From: Calidithermus chliarophilus DSM 9957
GTDB taxonomy: Bacteria; Deinococcota; Deinococci; Deinococcales; Thermaceae
DNA: 64,000 bases
NCBI RefSeq assembly: GCF_000430045.1
Contig: NZ_KE387023.1
Span: 620,904 to 684,903 of the forward strand
Direction: 5' to 3'
Part shown: piece by piece, positions 16,957 through 24,991 of the stretch
Layout: each line of letters starts with the position of its first letter
Position numbering within the stretch: the stretch's first letter is position 1
Made by a program: the position numbers and the translations under genes
The notes under the pieces: generated by a model
Seen by the model: the letters and a program-made list of their open reading frames with translations, nothing else
What the model was told of the DNA's origin: nothing
Database searches by the model: none

Positions 16957-17648
16957 CCCGCCACCTTCCCCTCCGCCAGCGCGTCCACGAAGGCTTTCGT
17001 CAGGAGCTCGATGCGGGTGAGCGCGGTGCCCACGGTCACGGCGAAGGCGCCGGCCTCGAGCGCGGCCCGGGCGTCTCGGGGGGTGCCGATGCGCCCCTCG
17101 GCGATGGTGCGCACGCCGCGGGCGGCGAGTTGGCGCACGAGCTCGAGGTCGGGGCCGGCGAGCTTGGGCGAGTGGTCGGTGTAGCCGGAGAGGGTCGAGC
17201 CCACGAAGTCGGCTCCCAGGCGGTGGGCCTCGAGGCCCTCCTCGAGGGTGGAGACGTCGGCCATGGCTAAGCAGCCGTGGGCGTGGACGGCCGCGATCAG
17301 GTCGGCCACCGGCACCGGGCGGGGGCGCTGGGTGGCGTCGAAGGCGATGATCTCGGCGCCGCGGCGGGCCAGGGCCTCCACGTCGGCGAGGTGGGGGGTG
17401 ATGTAGACGGGCGAGCCCTCCACCTCCTTCTTGACCAGGCCGATGACGGGCAGCCGGGTGACGGCGCGGGTGGCCTCGAGGTCGGCCAGGCCCTCGATGC
17501 GCAGGGCCACGGCGCCGCCGGCCTCGGTGGCCTGGGCCAGCGCCGCGACGAGGTGGGGGTGGTCGAGGGGGCCGCCGCGCACGGGCTGGCAGGACGCGAT
17601 GAGCCCGCCGTGCAGGCGTTGGGGGATGCCGGACGTGTCCCTGGGCAT
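16953..17648 (-). CDS. nanE: N-acetylmannosamine-6-phosphate 2-epimerase
   Basis: A 231-residue TIM barrel that interconverts ManNAc-6-P and GlcNAc-6-P in the cytoplasm. Family blocks are clear: GGLIASCQPVRGGPLD near the start, LPVIGLVKKEVEGSPVYITP with the catalytic Lys, IIAFDATQRPRP, and the phosphate-binding VGTALTRIE at the end. The length is usual for NanE. ATG 17648 follows GAGGAG. With the ROK kinase it would route ManNAc to GlcNAc-6-P; nagA and nagB are not in the window, nor is a sialate lyase. It is the first gene of the long minus-strand cluster. Confidence 0.93.
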   Translation of the reverse strand: MPRDTSGIPQRLHGGLIASCQPVRGGPLDHPHLVAALAQATEAGGAVALRIEGLADLEATRAVTRLPVIGLVKKEVEGSPVYITPHLADVEALARRGAEIIAFDATQRPRPVPVADLIAAVHAHGCLAMADVSTLEEGLEAHRLGADFVGSTLSGYTDHSPKLAGPDLELVRQLAARGVRTIAEGRIGTPRDARAALEAGAFAVTVGTALTRIELLTKAFVDALAEGKVAG

Positions 17649-17694
17649 GGGTGGCTTCTCCTCTGAAGTGTTGCTCTACCCAAGACGCTATTGC

Positions 17695-17714
17695 TTGAAG
17701 TAAAGTTTTGTCAA
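17695..17714. promoter_or_regulatory. Candidate operator and nanE -35 region in the nanE/GH3 divergent gap
   Basis: A 20-bp dyad reads TTGA-N3-AA-N2-TT-N3-TCAA. Its right half is, on the minus strand, the sequence TTGACA that could serve as -35 of nanE (possible -10 TAGCGT 18 bp on). A regulator bound here would block nanE and could also affect the divergent GH3 gene, whose ATG is only 12 bp away. The RpiR-type protein encoded next door is the natural candidate. Inference from position and symmetry. Confidence 0.45.
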
Positions 17715-17725
17715 GAGGAGCCAAC

Positions 17726-19252
17726 ATGGATGAAACGTTACGCCTCGCCGGACGCCTGATGGGCGTGGACATCCCCGCCCCCGAGCTCGACGACGCCACC
17801 CGCGCCCACCTGGCGAAGTACCGCTTCGGCTCGGTGTGCCTGTTCCGCAAGAACATCCGCGACCGGCACCAGCTCGCCCGGCTGGTGGCCGAGCTGCGCG
17901 AGATCCTGGGCCCCGAGTGCCTCATCTCCATCGACCAGGAGGGCGGCGCGGTGCAGCGCACCACCGACCTGCCCGAGGCCCCCGCGCCCATGGCCATCGG
18001 CGCCACCGGCGACGCGGGGTTGGCCGAGGCGGTGGGCGGCGCGGTGGGGCGCTCCCTGATCTCGCTGGGCGTCAACTGGAACTTCGCCCCCAGCCTCGAC
18101 GTCAACACCAACCCGCTCAACCCGGTCATCGGCGACCGCAGCTTCGGCTCCGACCCGCAGAAGGTGGCCGCGCTGGGGCTGGCCTGGGCGAAGGGCCTCG
18201 AGCAAGCCGGGGTGATGGCCTGCGTCAAGCACTTCCCCGGCCACGGCGACACCCACCTCGACTCGCACCTCGACCTCCCCACCGTGGGCAAGCCCCGCGC
18301 CCTGCTCGAGCGCCTGGAGTTCCTCCCCTTCCGGCGGGCGGCGGAGGCCGGCGTGGGCTCGTTCATGACCGCGCACATCGTCTACCCCGAGCTCGACCCC
18401 GACTACCCCGCCACCCTCTCCCCGCGCATCCTCGGCGGCCTCCTGCGCCAGGAGTGGGGCTACGACGGCGTGGTGGTCACCGACTCGATGGACATGAAGG
18501 CCATCACCAAGTTCAGCCCCGACGCCGGCGCGGCGGCCGTGCGGGCCTTCGCCGCCGGGGCCGACATGGTGCTGGCGCTGGGCCCCAAGCCGGTCCAGGC
18601 CGCCCAGGCCGAAGCCCTGGCGAAGGCCATCGCCGAGGGCACCATCCCCCGGGCGCGGCTCGAGCACAGCCTCGAGCGCCTCGCCCGGGCCGCCCGGGCC
18701 TTCCCCGGCACCCCCCGCCACTACAGCGCCCAGGCCGAAGCCGCCGACCGCGCCCTGATGAAGGAGGCCGCCGCCCGCAGCCTCACCCGCCACGGCCCCG
18801 TGCGCCTGCCCCGCCCCGCCGACCGCGTGCTCTTCGTCGCCCCCGACGTCGCCCCCGGCGAGAGCGCCTACGAGAACGGCCCCGCCGCCCAGGACCTCGC
18901 CCGCCGCCTCAAGGAGCGCTTCCCCGGCCTCCGCACCCTCGCCTACCCCCGCCAGCAGCCCCAGGCCGTCCTGGCCTCGGCCCAGGCCGCCGCGAAGGAG
19001 TCCGACTTCATCCTCTACGTCTCCACCACCCGCCAGCAGCTCTCCCACGCCGAAGCCGAACTCGCCCAAGCCCTCTTCGCCCTCGACAAGCCCGCCCTGC
19101 ACGTGGCGTTGTGGAACCCCTACCACGTCCAGGTGGTCCGCCAACCCGCCCTCATCACCTACGGCTGGCGCCCACCCACCCTCGAGGCCCTCGTCGAAGC
19201 CCTCAGCGGCGCCGAGACCCCGGGAAAGCTGCCGGTGGAACTGGCGGGGTGA
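17726..19252 (+). CDS. Beta-N-acetylhexosaminidase, GH3 (NagZ type, two-domain)
   Basis: ATG 17726 follows AGAGGAG, giving 508 residues. The NagZ signature KHFPGHGDTHLDSH (near residue 168) supplies the Asp-His acid/base dyad on a flexible loop, and VVTDSMDMKAI (near 251) the nucleophilic Asp. Residues about 1-335 form the barrel; the remaining 170 form a C-terminal domain like that of Bacillus NagZ rather than the single-domain enterobacterial enzyme. There is no signal peptide, so it likely cleaves GlcNAc from imported or recycled muropeptides or oligosaccharides in the cytoplasm. It diverges from nanE and probably shares its control. Confidence 0.92.
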   Translation: MDETLRLAGRLMGVDIPAPELDDATRAHLAKYRFGSVCLFRKNIRDRHQLARLVAELREILGPECLISIDQEGGAVQRTTDLPEAPAPMAIGATGDAGLAEAVGGAVGRSLISLGVNWNFAPSLDVNTNPLNPVIGDRSFGSDPQKVAALGLAWAKGLEQAGVMACVKHFPGHGDTHLDSHLDLPTVGKPRALLERLEFLPFRRAAEAGVGSFMTAHIVYPELDPDYPATLSPRILGGLLRQEWGYDGVVVTDSMDMKAITKFSPDAGAAAVRAFAAGADMVLALGPKPVQAAQAEALAKAIAEGTIPRARLEHSLERLARAARAFPGTPRHYSAQAEAADRALMKEAAARSLTRHGPVRLPRPADRVLFVAPDVAPGESAYENGPAAQDLARRLKERFPGLRTLAYPRQQPQAVLASAQAAAKESDFILYVSTTRQQLSHAEAELAQALFALDKPALHVALWNPYHVQVVRQPALITYGWRPPTLEALVEALSGAETPGKLPVELAG

Positions 19253-19253
19253 G

Positions 19254-19434
19254 ACGCTGAACGTCGAACGCGAAACGCCGATTGTAGGGGCGGGCCCCGT
19301 GCCCGCCCCGCCTCTTGCCCCCTATCGACGTCTTCCGGCGTTGGGCGTTGGGCGTTCGGCGTTCAGCATATTGCGTTTTGCGTCTGGCGTTGGGCGTTGG
19401 GCGTTCGGCTATCGACCATCAACCATCGACCCAA
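19254..19434. repeat. Heptamer array with GC hairpin after the GH3 gene
   Basis: The array starts right after the stop with units like GAACGTC and GAACGCG, is interrupted by a 9-bp-stem hairpin (GGGGCGGGC, loop CCCGT, GCCCGCCCC; 19287-19309), then continues with GCGTTGG, GCGTTCG, GCGTTTT, GCGTCTG and ATCGACC/ATCAACC units up to the promoter of the next gene. Confidence 0.88.
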
Positions 19435-19440
19435 TAAGCT
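19435..19440 (+). promoter_or_regulatory. Probable leaderless -10 box of the quinone oxidoreductase gene
   Basis: TAAGCT fits TANNNT and lies exactly six bases before ATG 19447. No Shine-Dalgarno sequence exists, since the region upstream is repeat array. This spacing matches other genes here that look leaderless (25940, 31194, 21695). Confidence 0.5.
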
Positions 19441-19446
19441 TTGACC

Positions 19447-20409
19447 ATGAAAGCCATCCGCGTGCACAACCCTGGCGGCCTCGAGGCCATGCGGCTCGAA
19501 GAAATTCCCGTGCCCGTACCCGGTGAGGGGCAGGCGTTGGTGCGGCTCGAGGCCGTTGGGGTCAACTTCATCGACGTGTACAAGCGCTCCGGGATCTACA
19601 AGCTGGACACGCCCTTCACCGTGGGCGAGGAGGCGGCCGGGGTGGTCGAGGCGGTGGGGCCCGGGGTGAGCGGGCTGCGGCCCGGCGACCGGGTGGCCTA
19701 CGCCAACGTGATGGGGGCTTATGCCGAGTACGCCGTGGTCCCGGCCGATAAGCTCGTGCGCGTGCCGGAGGGCCTCGACTCCCGCACCGCCGCCGCCCTG
19801 ATGCTGCAGGGCATGACCGCACACTACCTCGTCAAGAGCACCTACCCCCTCAAGGCGGGCGAGACCTGCGTGGTCCACGCCGGGGCCGGCGGGGTGGGGC
19901 TGCTGCTGATCCAGATGGCCAAGATGGCCGGCGCGCGGGTGATCTCCACCGCCTCGAGCGAGGCCAAGCGCGCCCTGGCGCGCGGGGCCGGGGCCGATCA
20001 CACCCTGCCCTACGAGGGCTTCGAGCAAGGGGTGCTCGAGATCACCGGCGGCCAGAAGGCCGACGTGGTCTACGACGGGGTGGGCCAGGCCACCTGGGAA
20101 GGCAGCCTGAACTCGCTGCGGGTGCGGGGCATGCTGGTGCTCTACGGCCAGTCGAGTGGCCCGGTGCCGCCCTTCGACCCCCAGGTTCTCAACCGCAAGG
20201 GCGGCCTCTACCTCACCCGCCCCTCGCTGTGGCACTACACCCAAGACCGTGCCGAGCTCGAGTGGCGCGCCGGGGAAATCCTGCGGTGGGCCGCCGAGGG
20301 CCGCCTCCAAGTGCGCATCGGCGCAGAATTCCCGCTCGAGCAGGCCGCCGAGGCCCACGCCAAGCTGCAAGGGCGCGAGACCACCGGCAAGGTGCTGCTG
20401 ATCCCCTGA
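19447..20409 (+). CDS. NADPH:quinone oxidoreductase, zinc-free MDR family
   Basis: A 320-residue medium-chain dehydrogenase of the QOR subfamily. Residues 1-120 form the catalytic GroES-like domain (VNFIDVYKRSGIY), without the Cys/His zinc ligands of alcohol dehydrogenases. The Rossmann fold carries AGAGGVGLLLIQMAK, the usual NADPH-binding AxxGxxG-type motif. It probably reduces quinones or reactive carbonyls by NADPH in the cytoplasm. It has no ribosome binding site. The small gene 20417-20698 follows 7 bp later. Confidence 0.92.
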   Translation: MKAIRVHNPGGLEAMRLEEIPVPVPGEGQALVRLEAVGVNFIDVYKRSGIYKLDTPFTVGEEAAGVVEAVGPGVSGLRPGDRVAYANVMGAYAEYAVVPADKLVRVPEGLDSRTAAALMLQGMTAHYLVKSTYPLKAGETCVVHAGAGGVGLLLIQMAKMAGARVISTASSEAKRALARGAGADHTLPYEGFEQGVLEITGGQKADVVYDGVGQATWEGSLNSLRVRGMLVLYGQSSGPVPPFDPQVLNRKGGLYLTRPSLWHYTQDRAELEWRAGEILRWAAEGRLQVRIGAEFPLEQAAEAHAKLQGRETTGKVLLIP

Positions 20410-20416
20410 GGCCGCC

Positions 20417-20698
20417 ATGCCCAAGCGCCGCGCTCGAGACCTGGGCCTGCCCTTCGGGGGCGAGACCGGCTCCCTCAACGCTGACCTTCAGACCCGATCC
20501 CTCGAGGCCCTGCTGGTGGAGCTAGAGCAGAGCGCGGCCGACTACCTGCTGCTGCGGGCGCGGCTGCGCGGCACAGCGCTGGGCGACGATGAGCGGGAGC
20601 AACTCGAGGCCGACCTCCACGCCAAGGTGGTGCTGCTGGCCTCGAGCGCGGAACAGGCCGAGGAGGCCTTGGCCGATACACAAGCCGATACACAGTGA
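20417..20698 (+). CDS. Hypothetical protein, 93 aa
   Basis: A small soluble protein starting MPKRRARDLGLPFGGE and continuing as a probable helical region (LEALLVELEQSAADYLLLRARL) rich in Glu and Ala. It lies 7 bp after the quinone oxidoreductase gene and is probably co-transcribed. The stop is followed after about 20 bp by a MITE-like element. I do not recognise a family. Confidence 0.65.
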   Translation: MPKRRARDLGLPFGGETGSLNADLQTRSLEALLVELEQSAADYLLLRARLRGTALGDDEREQLEADLHAKVVLLASSAEQAEEALADTQADTQ

Positions 20699-20719
20699 AG
20701 GGCCATTCACGAGGTCTTA

Positions 20720-20845
20720 TACCGGATTCAAAAAGATAGTCATCCGAACCAAAGAGACCCAGAGGCTATCTTTTTGAATCCCAGAGCACTCCCTTCGGTC
20801 GGGTTAGTTCGTCACCGAACGGTGACGAACTAACCGAATCTGGTA
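20720..20845. mobile_element. MITE-like element, copy 1 (126 bp)
   Basis: Ends are TACCGGATTC and GAATCTGGTA (9 of 10 bp inverted match), flanked by the direct repeat TTA at 20717-20719 and 20846-20848. Inside are two hairpins: GATTCAAAAAGATAG pairs with its complement about 25 bp on, and GGTTAGTTCGTCACC pairs across a GAAC loop with its complement. There is no coding capacity, so it would depend on a transposase elsewhere. The right target copy is the TAA stop of the minus-strand gene at 20846. Confidence 0.85.
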
Positions 20846-21076
20846 TTAGCCCATATCAGAGGTTTTGTTTAAGCCGCGTCCGAGAGCGATCTCCCGCGCC
20901 CCGTTGACCACGTCGGACCCGATGTCCTGCAACAGGGCGGTTTGATCGGGCGGATAGCCCTCGAAAAAGCTCGGGTCGCGGCGCACCTCGGCGACCACGG
21001 CCTTCCGCTCCTCGAGGCTTTCCGACATGGCAGCCTGAGTTAGGAAAGAGCGGGCCTGTTCAAACGTGCGTTTCAC
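20846..21076 (-). CDS. Hypothetical protein, 76 aa
   Basis: GTG 21076 follows CCAGGAGGTCGCC, a strong ribosome binding site, so I prefer it to the longer frame. The product is charged and helical (RTFEQARSFLTQAAMSES, RKAVVAEVRRDPSFF) with no membrane segment. The stop codon TAA coincides with the 3-bp target duplication of the adjacent MITE-like element; since the target itself reads TAA, the gene was probably not truncated by the insertion. I recognise no family. Confidence 0.6.
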   Translation of the reverse strand: MKRTFEQARSFLTQAAMSESLEERKAVVAEVRRDPSFFEGYPPDQTALLQDIGSDVVNGAREIALGRGLNKTSDMG

Positions 21077-21095
21077 GGCGACCTCCTGGACGTGA

Positions 21096-21130
21096 GCAGT
21101 CAGGAAAGTCAGGAAAGTCAGGAAAGCCGG
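21096..21130. repeat. Short tandem repeat GTCAGGAAA
   Basis: Three to four copies of a 9-bp unit GTCAGGAAA, followed by the hairpin GCCGGGTGACCCGGC at about 21127-21141. It lies upstream of the 76-aa gene, between it and the lipoprotein gene. Confidence 0.7.
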
Positions 21131-21233
21131 GTGACCCGGCACCTATCGTCCACGGTTACGCTCCAAAACATCAAAGCCCATCGGTTCGCCAATGAGGGCT
21201 GTTAGGCAACAACAAGGGCCACGCTGGCAATAG

Positions 21234-21695
21234 CTACTTGAGCTTGAGGGTGCAGGTGCCGAACTTCGAGAAATCCTTAGTTCGGTTGGCCTTAGACAGC
21301 TCCTCTGCGTCGCCCGCCAGGTAGCGGCCTTCGAACGAGGCGGCCGGGCCGACCGCATTCTCGATATAGCAGAAAGCCCCTTGCCGCTTTTGAGGGTCGG
21401 TGATGATCGTGGCGATAGCGGCGGCCTCCTTGGGGGTGTAGAAGATGCCCGCGCTGTAGTAGAAGAGGTTCCCGCTCAAGCGAAGCTCCGGCACGTCCTC
21501 GTAAGCGTAGCTCTCCCCATAGGGCTTTTTTTCGCGGAGGTTGAGGAGGAACACGTGCGTGGTGTTCTGCCAGCGCCCGGTGAGCTCCCAGGTCTGGCCG
21601 ACCTGGAACGGACCAGCCTGCCGGGAGCTAGAGGTCGAGGGGACACAAGCGGCCAGGACGAGGGACGTCAGCACCAGGAGAAGAAAACGTTTCAC
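21234..21695 (-). CDS. Predicted lipoprotein, 153 aa
   Basis: The N-terminus MKRFLLLVLTSLVLAACVPS is a lipoprotein signal peptide with lipobox LAAC (Cys 17). The mature domain is beta-rich with two further cysteines (CYIEN and FGTCTL) that could form a disulfide. The start is GTG 21695 with TAAGAT six bases upstream and no Shine-Dalgarno, so it looks leaderless. It is probably anchored to the outside of the cytoplasmic membrane or the inner face of the outer membrane. The function is unknown. Confidence 0.75.
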   Translation of the reverse strand: MKRFLLLVLTSLVLAACVPSTSSSRQAGPFQVGQTWELTGRWQNTTHVFLLNLREKKPYGESYAYEDVPELRLSGNLFYYSAGIFYTPKEAAAIATIITDPQKRQGAFCYIENAVGPAASFEGRYLAGDAEELSKANRTKDFSKFGTCTLKLK

Positions 21696-21736
21696 CCCAG
21701 AATCTTATCCAGAAAATGTCCCTACTTTTGGGGCAT

Positions 21737-23089
21737 TTAGCCCGCCAGCTTGCGCGCCAGGCTCGGCAGCCCCTCGGCCAGGGTGGGGTGGATGTGCACG
21801 GACTGCTCGAGCCGGCGCCACGTCGAGCCCGCCTCCATGTGGGCCAGGAAAACGTGCACCAGCTCGGCGGCCTCAGGGCCCACCAGCGTCGCGCCCAGGA
21901 TGCGCTCGGTCTGGCGGTCTACGACCATGCGGTAAAAGCCCAGCGTCTCTCCCGTCTCCCAGGCGCGGGCCACCTTCTCCAGCGGGAGGTCCACGGCTCG
22001 GGCGTCGTGCCCCTTCCGGCGGGCCTGCTCGAGCGTGAGCCCTACCCGGCCCACCTGGGGGTCGGTGAAGACGGCGTAGCCCAGCGCCCGGTCGTCGCGG
22101 CGGCGGTCCTCGCCGGCTAGGATGGCCTTCAGGCGGCGGTGGTCCTCCCAGGAGACGTGGGTGAACTGCGGCTGGCCCGCCACGTCCCCGATGGCGTAGA
22201 CCCCCTCGGCGCTGGTGCGGAATTGGTCGTCGGTCTTCACGAAGCCGCGCTCGTCGGTCTCGACGCCGGCGGCCTCGAGCCGCAGCGCCTCGGTGTTGGG
22301 CCTGCGCCCGGTGGCGACGAGCAGGGCGTCGCCCTCGAGCCTCTCGCCGCCGAGCTCGAGGGTGAAGCGCTGGCGGCCATAGCGCACCGCCCGGACCTTG
22401 CTCCTGAGGTGCAGCTTGACCCCGTCGGCCTCGAGGGCCTCCTGCAGCACCTCGCTCACCTCGGGCTCCTCGCGCGCGAGCACGCGGTCGTTGCGGTCGA
22501 GGACGTGCACCGCGCAGCCCAGCCGGGCCAGGCCCTGGCCGAGCTCGAGGCCCACGTAGCCCCCGCCCAGCACCAGCACCCGCTCGGGCCGCTCGCGCAG
22601 CTCCCAGAAGTTGTCGCTGGTGAGGTAGGGGGTTCCGGCCAGGCCGGGAATTTCGGGCTCGAGCGGCGAGGTGCCGGTGTCGATGAGGACCACCGGGGCC
22701 TGCACCCGCACGCCCCCGCCCTCCACGCGCCGCTCGCCCACGAAGCGGGCCTCGGCCCGCACCAGCCGCACCCCGGCCTTCTTTAGCCGCCCCTCCACCC
22801 CCCGCGACGAGGCCTCGGGGTAGCCGCGCACCCGCTCCATCACCGCCGCGAAATCGACCGTCACCTCGGCCCGCACGCCCAGCCCCAGCCGCTCGGCCTT
22901 GCGGGCCCGGCCTGCGGCGTGGGCCGAGGCCAGGAAGGCCTTGGACGGGGTGCAACCGGTGTTGACGCAGGTGCCGCCCAAGGCCCCGCGCTCGAAGAGG
23001 ACCACCCTCCGGCCCTGCTGCGCCCACTCGGCGGCCAGGGGAACCCCGCCCTGCCCGCTGCCGATGACGATCAAGTCCGCACTCTCCAT
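21737..23089 (-). CDS. Mercuric-reductase-like pyridine nucleotide-disulfide oxidoreductase
   Basis: A 450-residue class-I flavoprotein starting at ATG 23089 after GCGGAGGCGGC. FAD motif VIGSGQGGVPLA is followed by GGTCVNTGCTPSK with the redox-active Cys pair, the NAD(P) motif VLVLGGGYVGLELGQGLA, the second FAD block VYAIGDVAG, and a C-terminal dimer domain with HIHPTLAEGLPSL (catalytic His-Glu type). It lacks both the N-terminal HMA domain and the C-terminal Cys pair of true mercuric reductase. So it is more likely a dihydrolipoamide- or soluble-transhydrogenase-like reductase of unknown substrate. Confidence 0.88.
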   Translation of the reverse strand: MESADLIVIGSGQGGVPLAAEWAQQGRRVVLFERGALGGTCVNTGCTPSKAFLASAHAAGRARKAERLGLGVRAEVTVDFAAVMERVRGYPEASSRGVEGRLKKAGVRLVRAEARFVGERRVEGGGVRVQAPVVLIDTGTSPLEPEIPGLAGTPYLTSDNFWELRERPERVLVLGGGYVGLELGQGLARLGCAVHVLDRNDRVLAREEPEVSEVLQEALEADGVKLHLRSKVRAVRYGRQRFTLELGGERLEGDALLVATGRRPNTEALRLEAAGVETDERGFVKTDDQFRTSAEGVYAIGDVAGQPQFTHVSWEDHRRLKAILAGEDRRRDDRALGYAVFTDPQVGRVGLTLEQARRKGHDARAVDLPLEKVARAWETGETLGFYRMVVDRQTERILGATLVGPEAAELVHVFLAHMEAGSTWRRLEQSVHIHPTLAEGLPSLARKLAG

Positions 23090-23203
23090 GCGCCGCCTCC
23101 GCTCCACGACCCCGGGCGCCGGCCGGGGTCCGTCCGTTTTCCCGCCCCCCAACCGTGAGCCGCGGGTCGTCCGGGCTACCCGGCGGGGCGTACACTAGCC
23201 ATG

Positions 23204-24121
23204 ATGATTCGCCACGCTGTGCTGCAACTGAAACCCGAAAAGGGTCACGTCCAGAAGAACATCGAGCGCATCGGGCAGGTCTTGCGGGAGATCCGGGGGC
23301 ACCGCCCCGACGTGGTGGTGCTGCCCGAGGCCTTCCTCTCGGGCTACTTCCTGCAAGGGGGCGTGCGCGAGGTGGCCCTCACCCAGGCCGAGCTCAGCGC
23401 GGCCATGAGCGCCCTCTACGACTCGCTCGCCTGGGACGGCCCCCTCGACGTGGTGCTGGGCTTCTACGAGCAGGACAGCGGCATCTACTACAACAGCGCC
23501 GCCTACCTCGAGCTCGGCGGGCGCGGCCTGCTCAACGTGCACCGCAAGGTCTTCCTGCCCACCTACGGCGTCTTCGACGAGGAGCGCTACATCTCGCGCG
23601 GCAACCGGGTCGAGGCCTTCGACACCCGCTTCGGCCGGGTGGCCCTGCTGATCTGCGAGGACTTCTGGCACTCCGTCACCGGCATGATCGCCGCGCTCGA
23701 CGGGGCCGACATCCTCTACGTGCCCTCGGCCTCGCCCGCTCGAGGCTTCGCCGGGGCCGAGCCGGCCAACGTGGCCCGCTGGAAGAGCCTCACCCAGGCT
23801 ACCGCCGCCGAGCACGGGGTCTACGTGGTGCTCAGCTCGCTGGTGGGCCTCGAGGCGGGCAAGGGGCTGGTGGGCGGCAGCGTGATCACCGGCCCCGAGG
23901 GCAACCTCCTGGGCGCGGCGCCGGTCTTCGAGGAGGCGGTGCTGCTGGGCGACATCGACCTCGCCCGCATCGCCCCCGTGCGCTACGACAACCCCCTGCT
24001 CGCCGACATGGAGGCCGGGATGCCGCTGTTGATGAACGACCTCGAGCGCGTCATGGCCGGGCTCAAGGTGCTCGGCAAGAACCCCCGCCCCCTGCACGGG
24101 AAGGAACTGGCCCGGGGCTAG
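23204..24121 (+). CDS. Nitrilase-fold amidohydrolase, probable glutaminase partner of NadE
   Basis: About 305 residues. ATG 23201 and ATG 23204 are both possible; TACACT at 23191-23196 would place a leaderless start at 23204. The nitrilase triad is visible: Glu in VVLPEAFLSGY, Lys in HRKVFLPTYGVF, Cys in LLICEDFW. The gene ends 15 bp before nadE, so the likely job is hydrolysis of glutamine to supply ammonia for NAD synthesis. In most bacteria this domain is fused to NadE; here it is a separate protein. Another amide substrate is possible. Confidence 0.85.
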   Translation: MIRHAVLQLKPEKGHVQKNIERIGQVLREIRGHRPDVVVLPEAFLSGYFLQGGVREVALTQAELSAAMSALYDSLAWDGPLDVVLGFYEQDSGIYYNSAAYLELGGRGLLNVHRKVFLPTYGVFDEERYISRGNRVEAFDTRFGRVALLICEDFWHSVTGMIAALDGADILYVPSASPARGFAGAEPANVARWKSLTQATAAEHGVYVVLSSLVGLEAGKGLVGGSVITGPEGNLLGAAPVFEEAVLLGDIDLARIAPVRYDNPLLADMEAGMPLLMNDLERVMAGLKVLGKNPRPLHGKELARG

Positions 24122-24136
24122 AGGGAGGAAAAAACC

Positions 24137-24991
24137 GTGCTGAAGATCGTCGAAGCCGCCCCCGGGCGCGAAGTCCTCGAGCTCAACTACCCCCTGGTCA
24201 CCGACTTCCTCACCCGCTTCATCCGCGAGGAGCTGGGGTGGCGCGGCTTCAGCCGCGCGGTGGTCGCCAACTCCGGCGGGGTGGACTCCGCCACCACCAT
24301 CGCCCTGACCGTGCGCGCGCTGGGGCCCGAGAACGTCTTCACCGTGTTCATGCCCCACGCCATCTCGAGGCCCGAGTCGGCCGAGCACGCCCGGCTGGTG
24401 GCCGAGCACTACGGCACGCCCTACGAGGTGGTGGACATCACCCCCATGGTCGAGGGCTACGCCGCCCAGACCCCCGGCATCACCCCCCGCCGCCTGGGCA
24501 ACGTCATGGCCCGCGCCCGCACCATCGTGGGCTTCGACAAGGGCGAGCAATACCGCGCGCTGCACTTGGGCACCGGCAACAAGACCGAGCGCCTCTTCGG
24601 CTACTACACCTGGCACGACGTGGCCGACACCGGCCCCATCGCCCCGCTGGGCGACCTCTACAAGACCCAGGTCTGGGGCCTAGCCGAGTACCTGGGCGTC
24701 CCCGAGGTGGTGCGCGGCAAGCCCCCCACCGCCGACCTTGAGGCCGGCCAGACCGACGAGGGCGACCTGGGCATCTCCTACCGCAAGGCCGACGTGATCT
24801 TAGAGCACTACCTCAAGGGCTACCCCGACGCCTACATCGTGGGCCTGGGCTACACCGAGGCCGAAGTAGCACGGGTCAAGAGCCTGGTCAACAAGACCCA
24901 CTGGAAGCGCCACCTCCCCACCAACGCCGTGGTGAGCACCACCGCCATCCACGAGTTCTACCTGCGGCCGCTGGACTTCCGGCTAGGGTAG
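24137..24991 (+). CDS. nadE: NAD(+) synthase
   Basis: GTG 24137 follows GAGGGAGG, giving 284 residues. The ATP-pyrophosphatase P-loop is NSGGVDSATTIAL. Further conserved blocks include LGTGNKTERLFGYYTWHDVADTGPIAPLGDLYKTQVW and GQTDEGDLGISY. It amidates nicotinic acid adenine dinucleotide to NAD with ATP. The protein has only the synthetase domain, so it uses ammonia directly or from the adjacent nitrilase-fold protein. The stop TAG opens a repeat array. Confidence 0.93.
   Translation: MLKIVEAAPGREVLELNYPLVTDFLTRFIREELGWRGFSRAVVANSGGVDSATTIALTVRALGPENVFTVFMPHAISRPESAEHARLVAEHYGTPYEVVDITPMVEGYAAQTPGITPRRLGNVMARARTIVGFDKGEQYRALHLGTGNKTERLFGYYTWHDVADTGPIAPLGDLYKTQVWGLAEYLGVPEVVRGKPPTADLEAGQTDEGDLGISYRKADVILEHYLKGYPDAYIVGLGYTEAEVARVKSLVNKTHWKRHLPTNAVVSTTAIHEFYLRPLDFRLG

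Noticed and set aside
20846-21142. Longer 98-residue version of the small minus-strand gene
   Set aside because: The extra N-terminus is translated GTCAGGAAA repeat; the GTG at 21076 has a strong ribosome binding site.
21737-23089. Annotation as true mercuric reductase
   Set aside because: The N-terminal metal-binding domain and the C-terminal vicinal cysteines are absent, and no mer genes are nearby.
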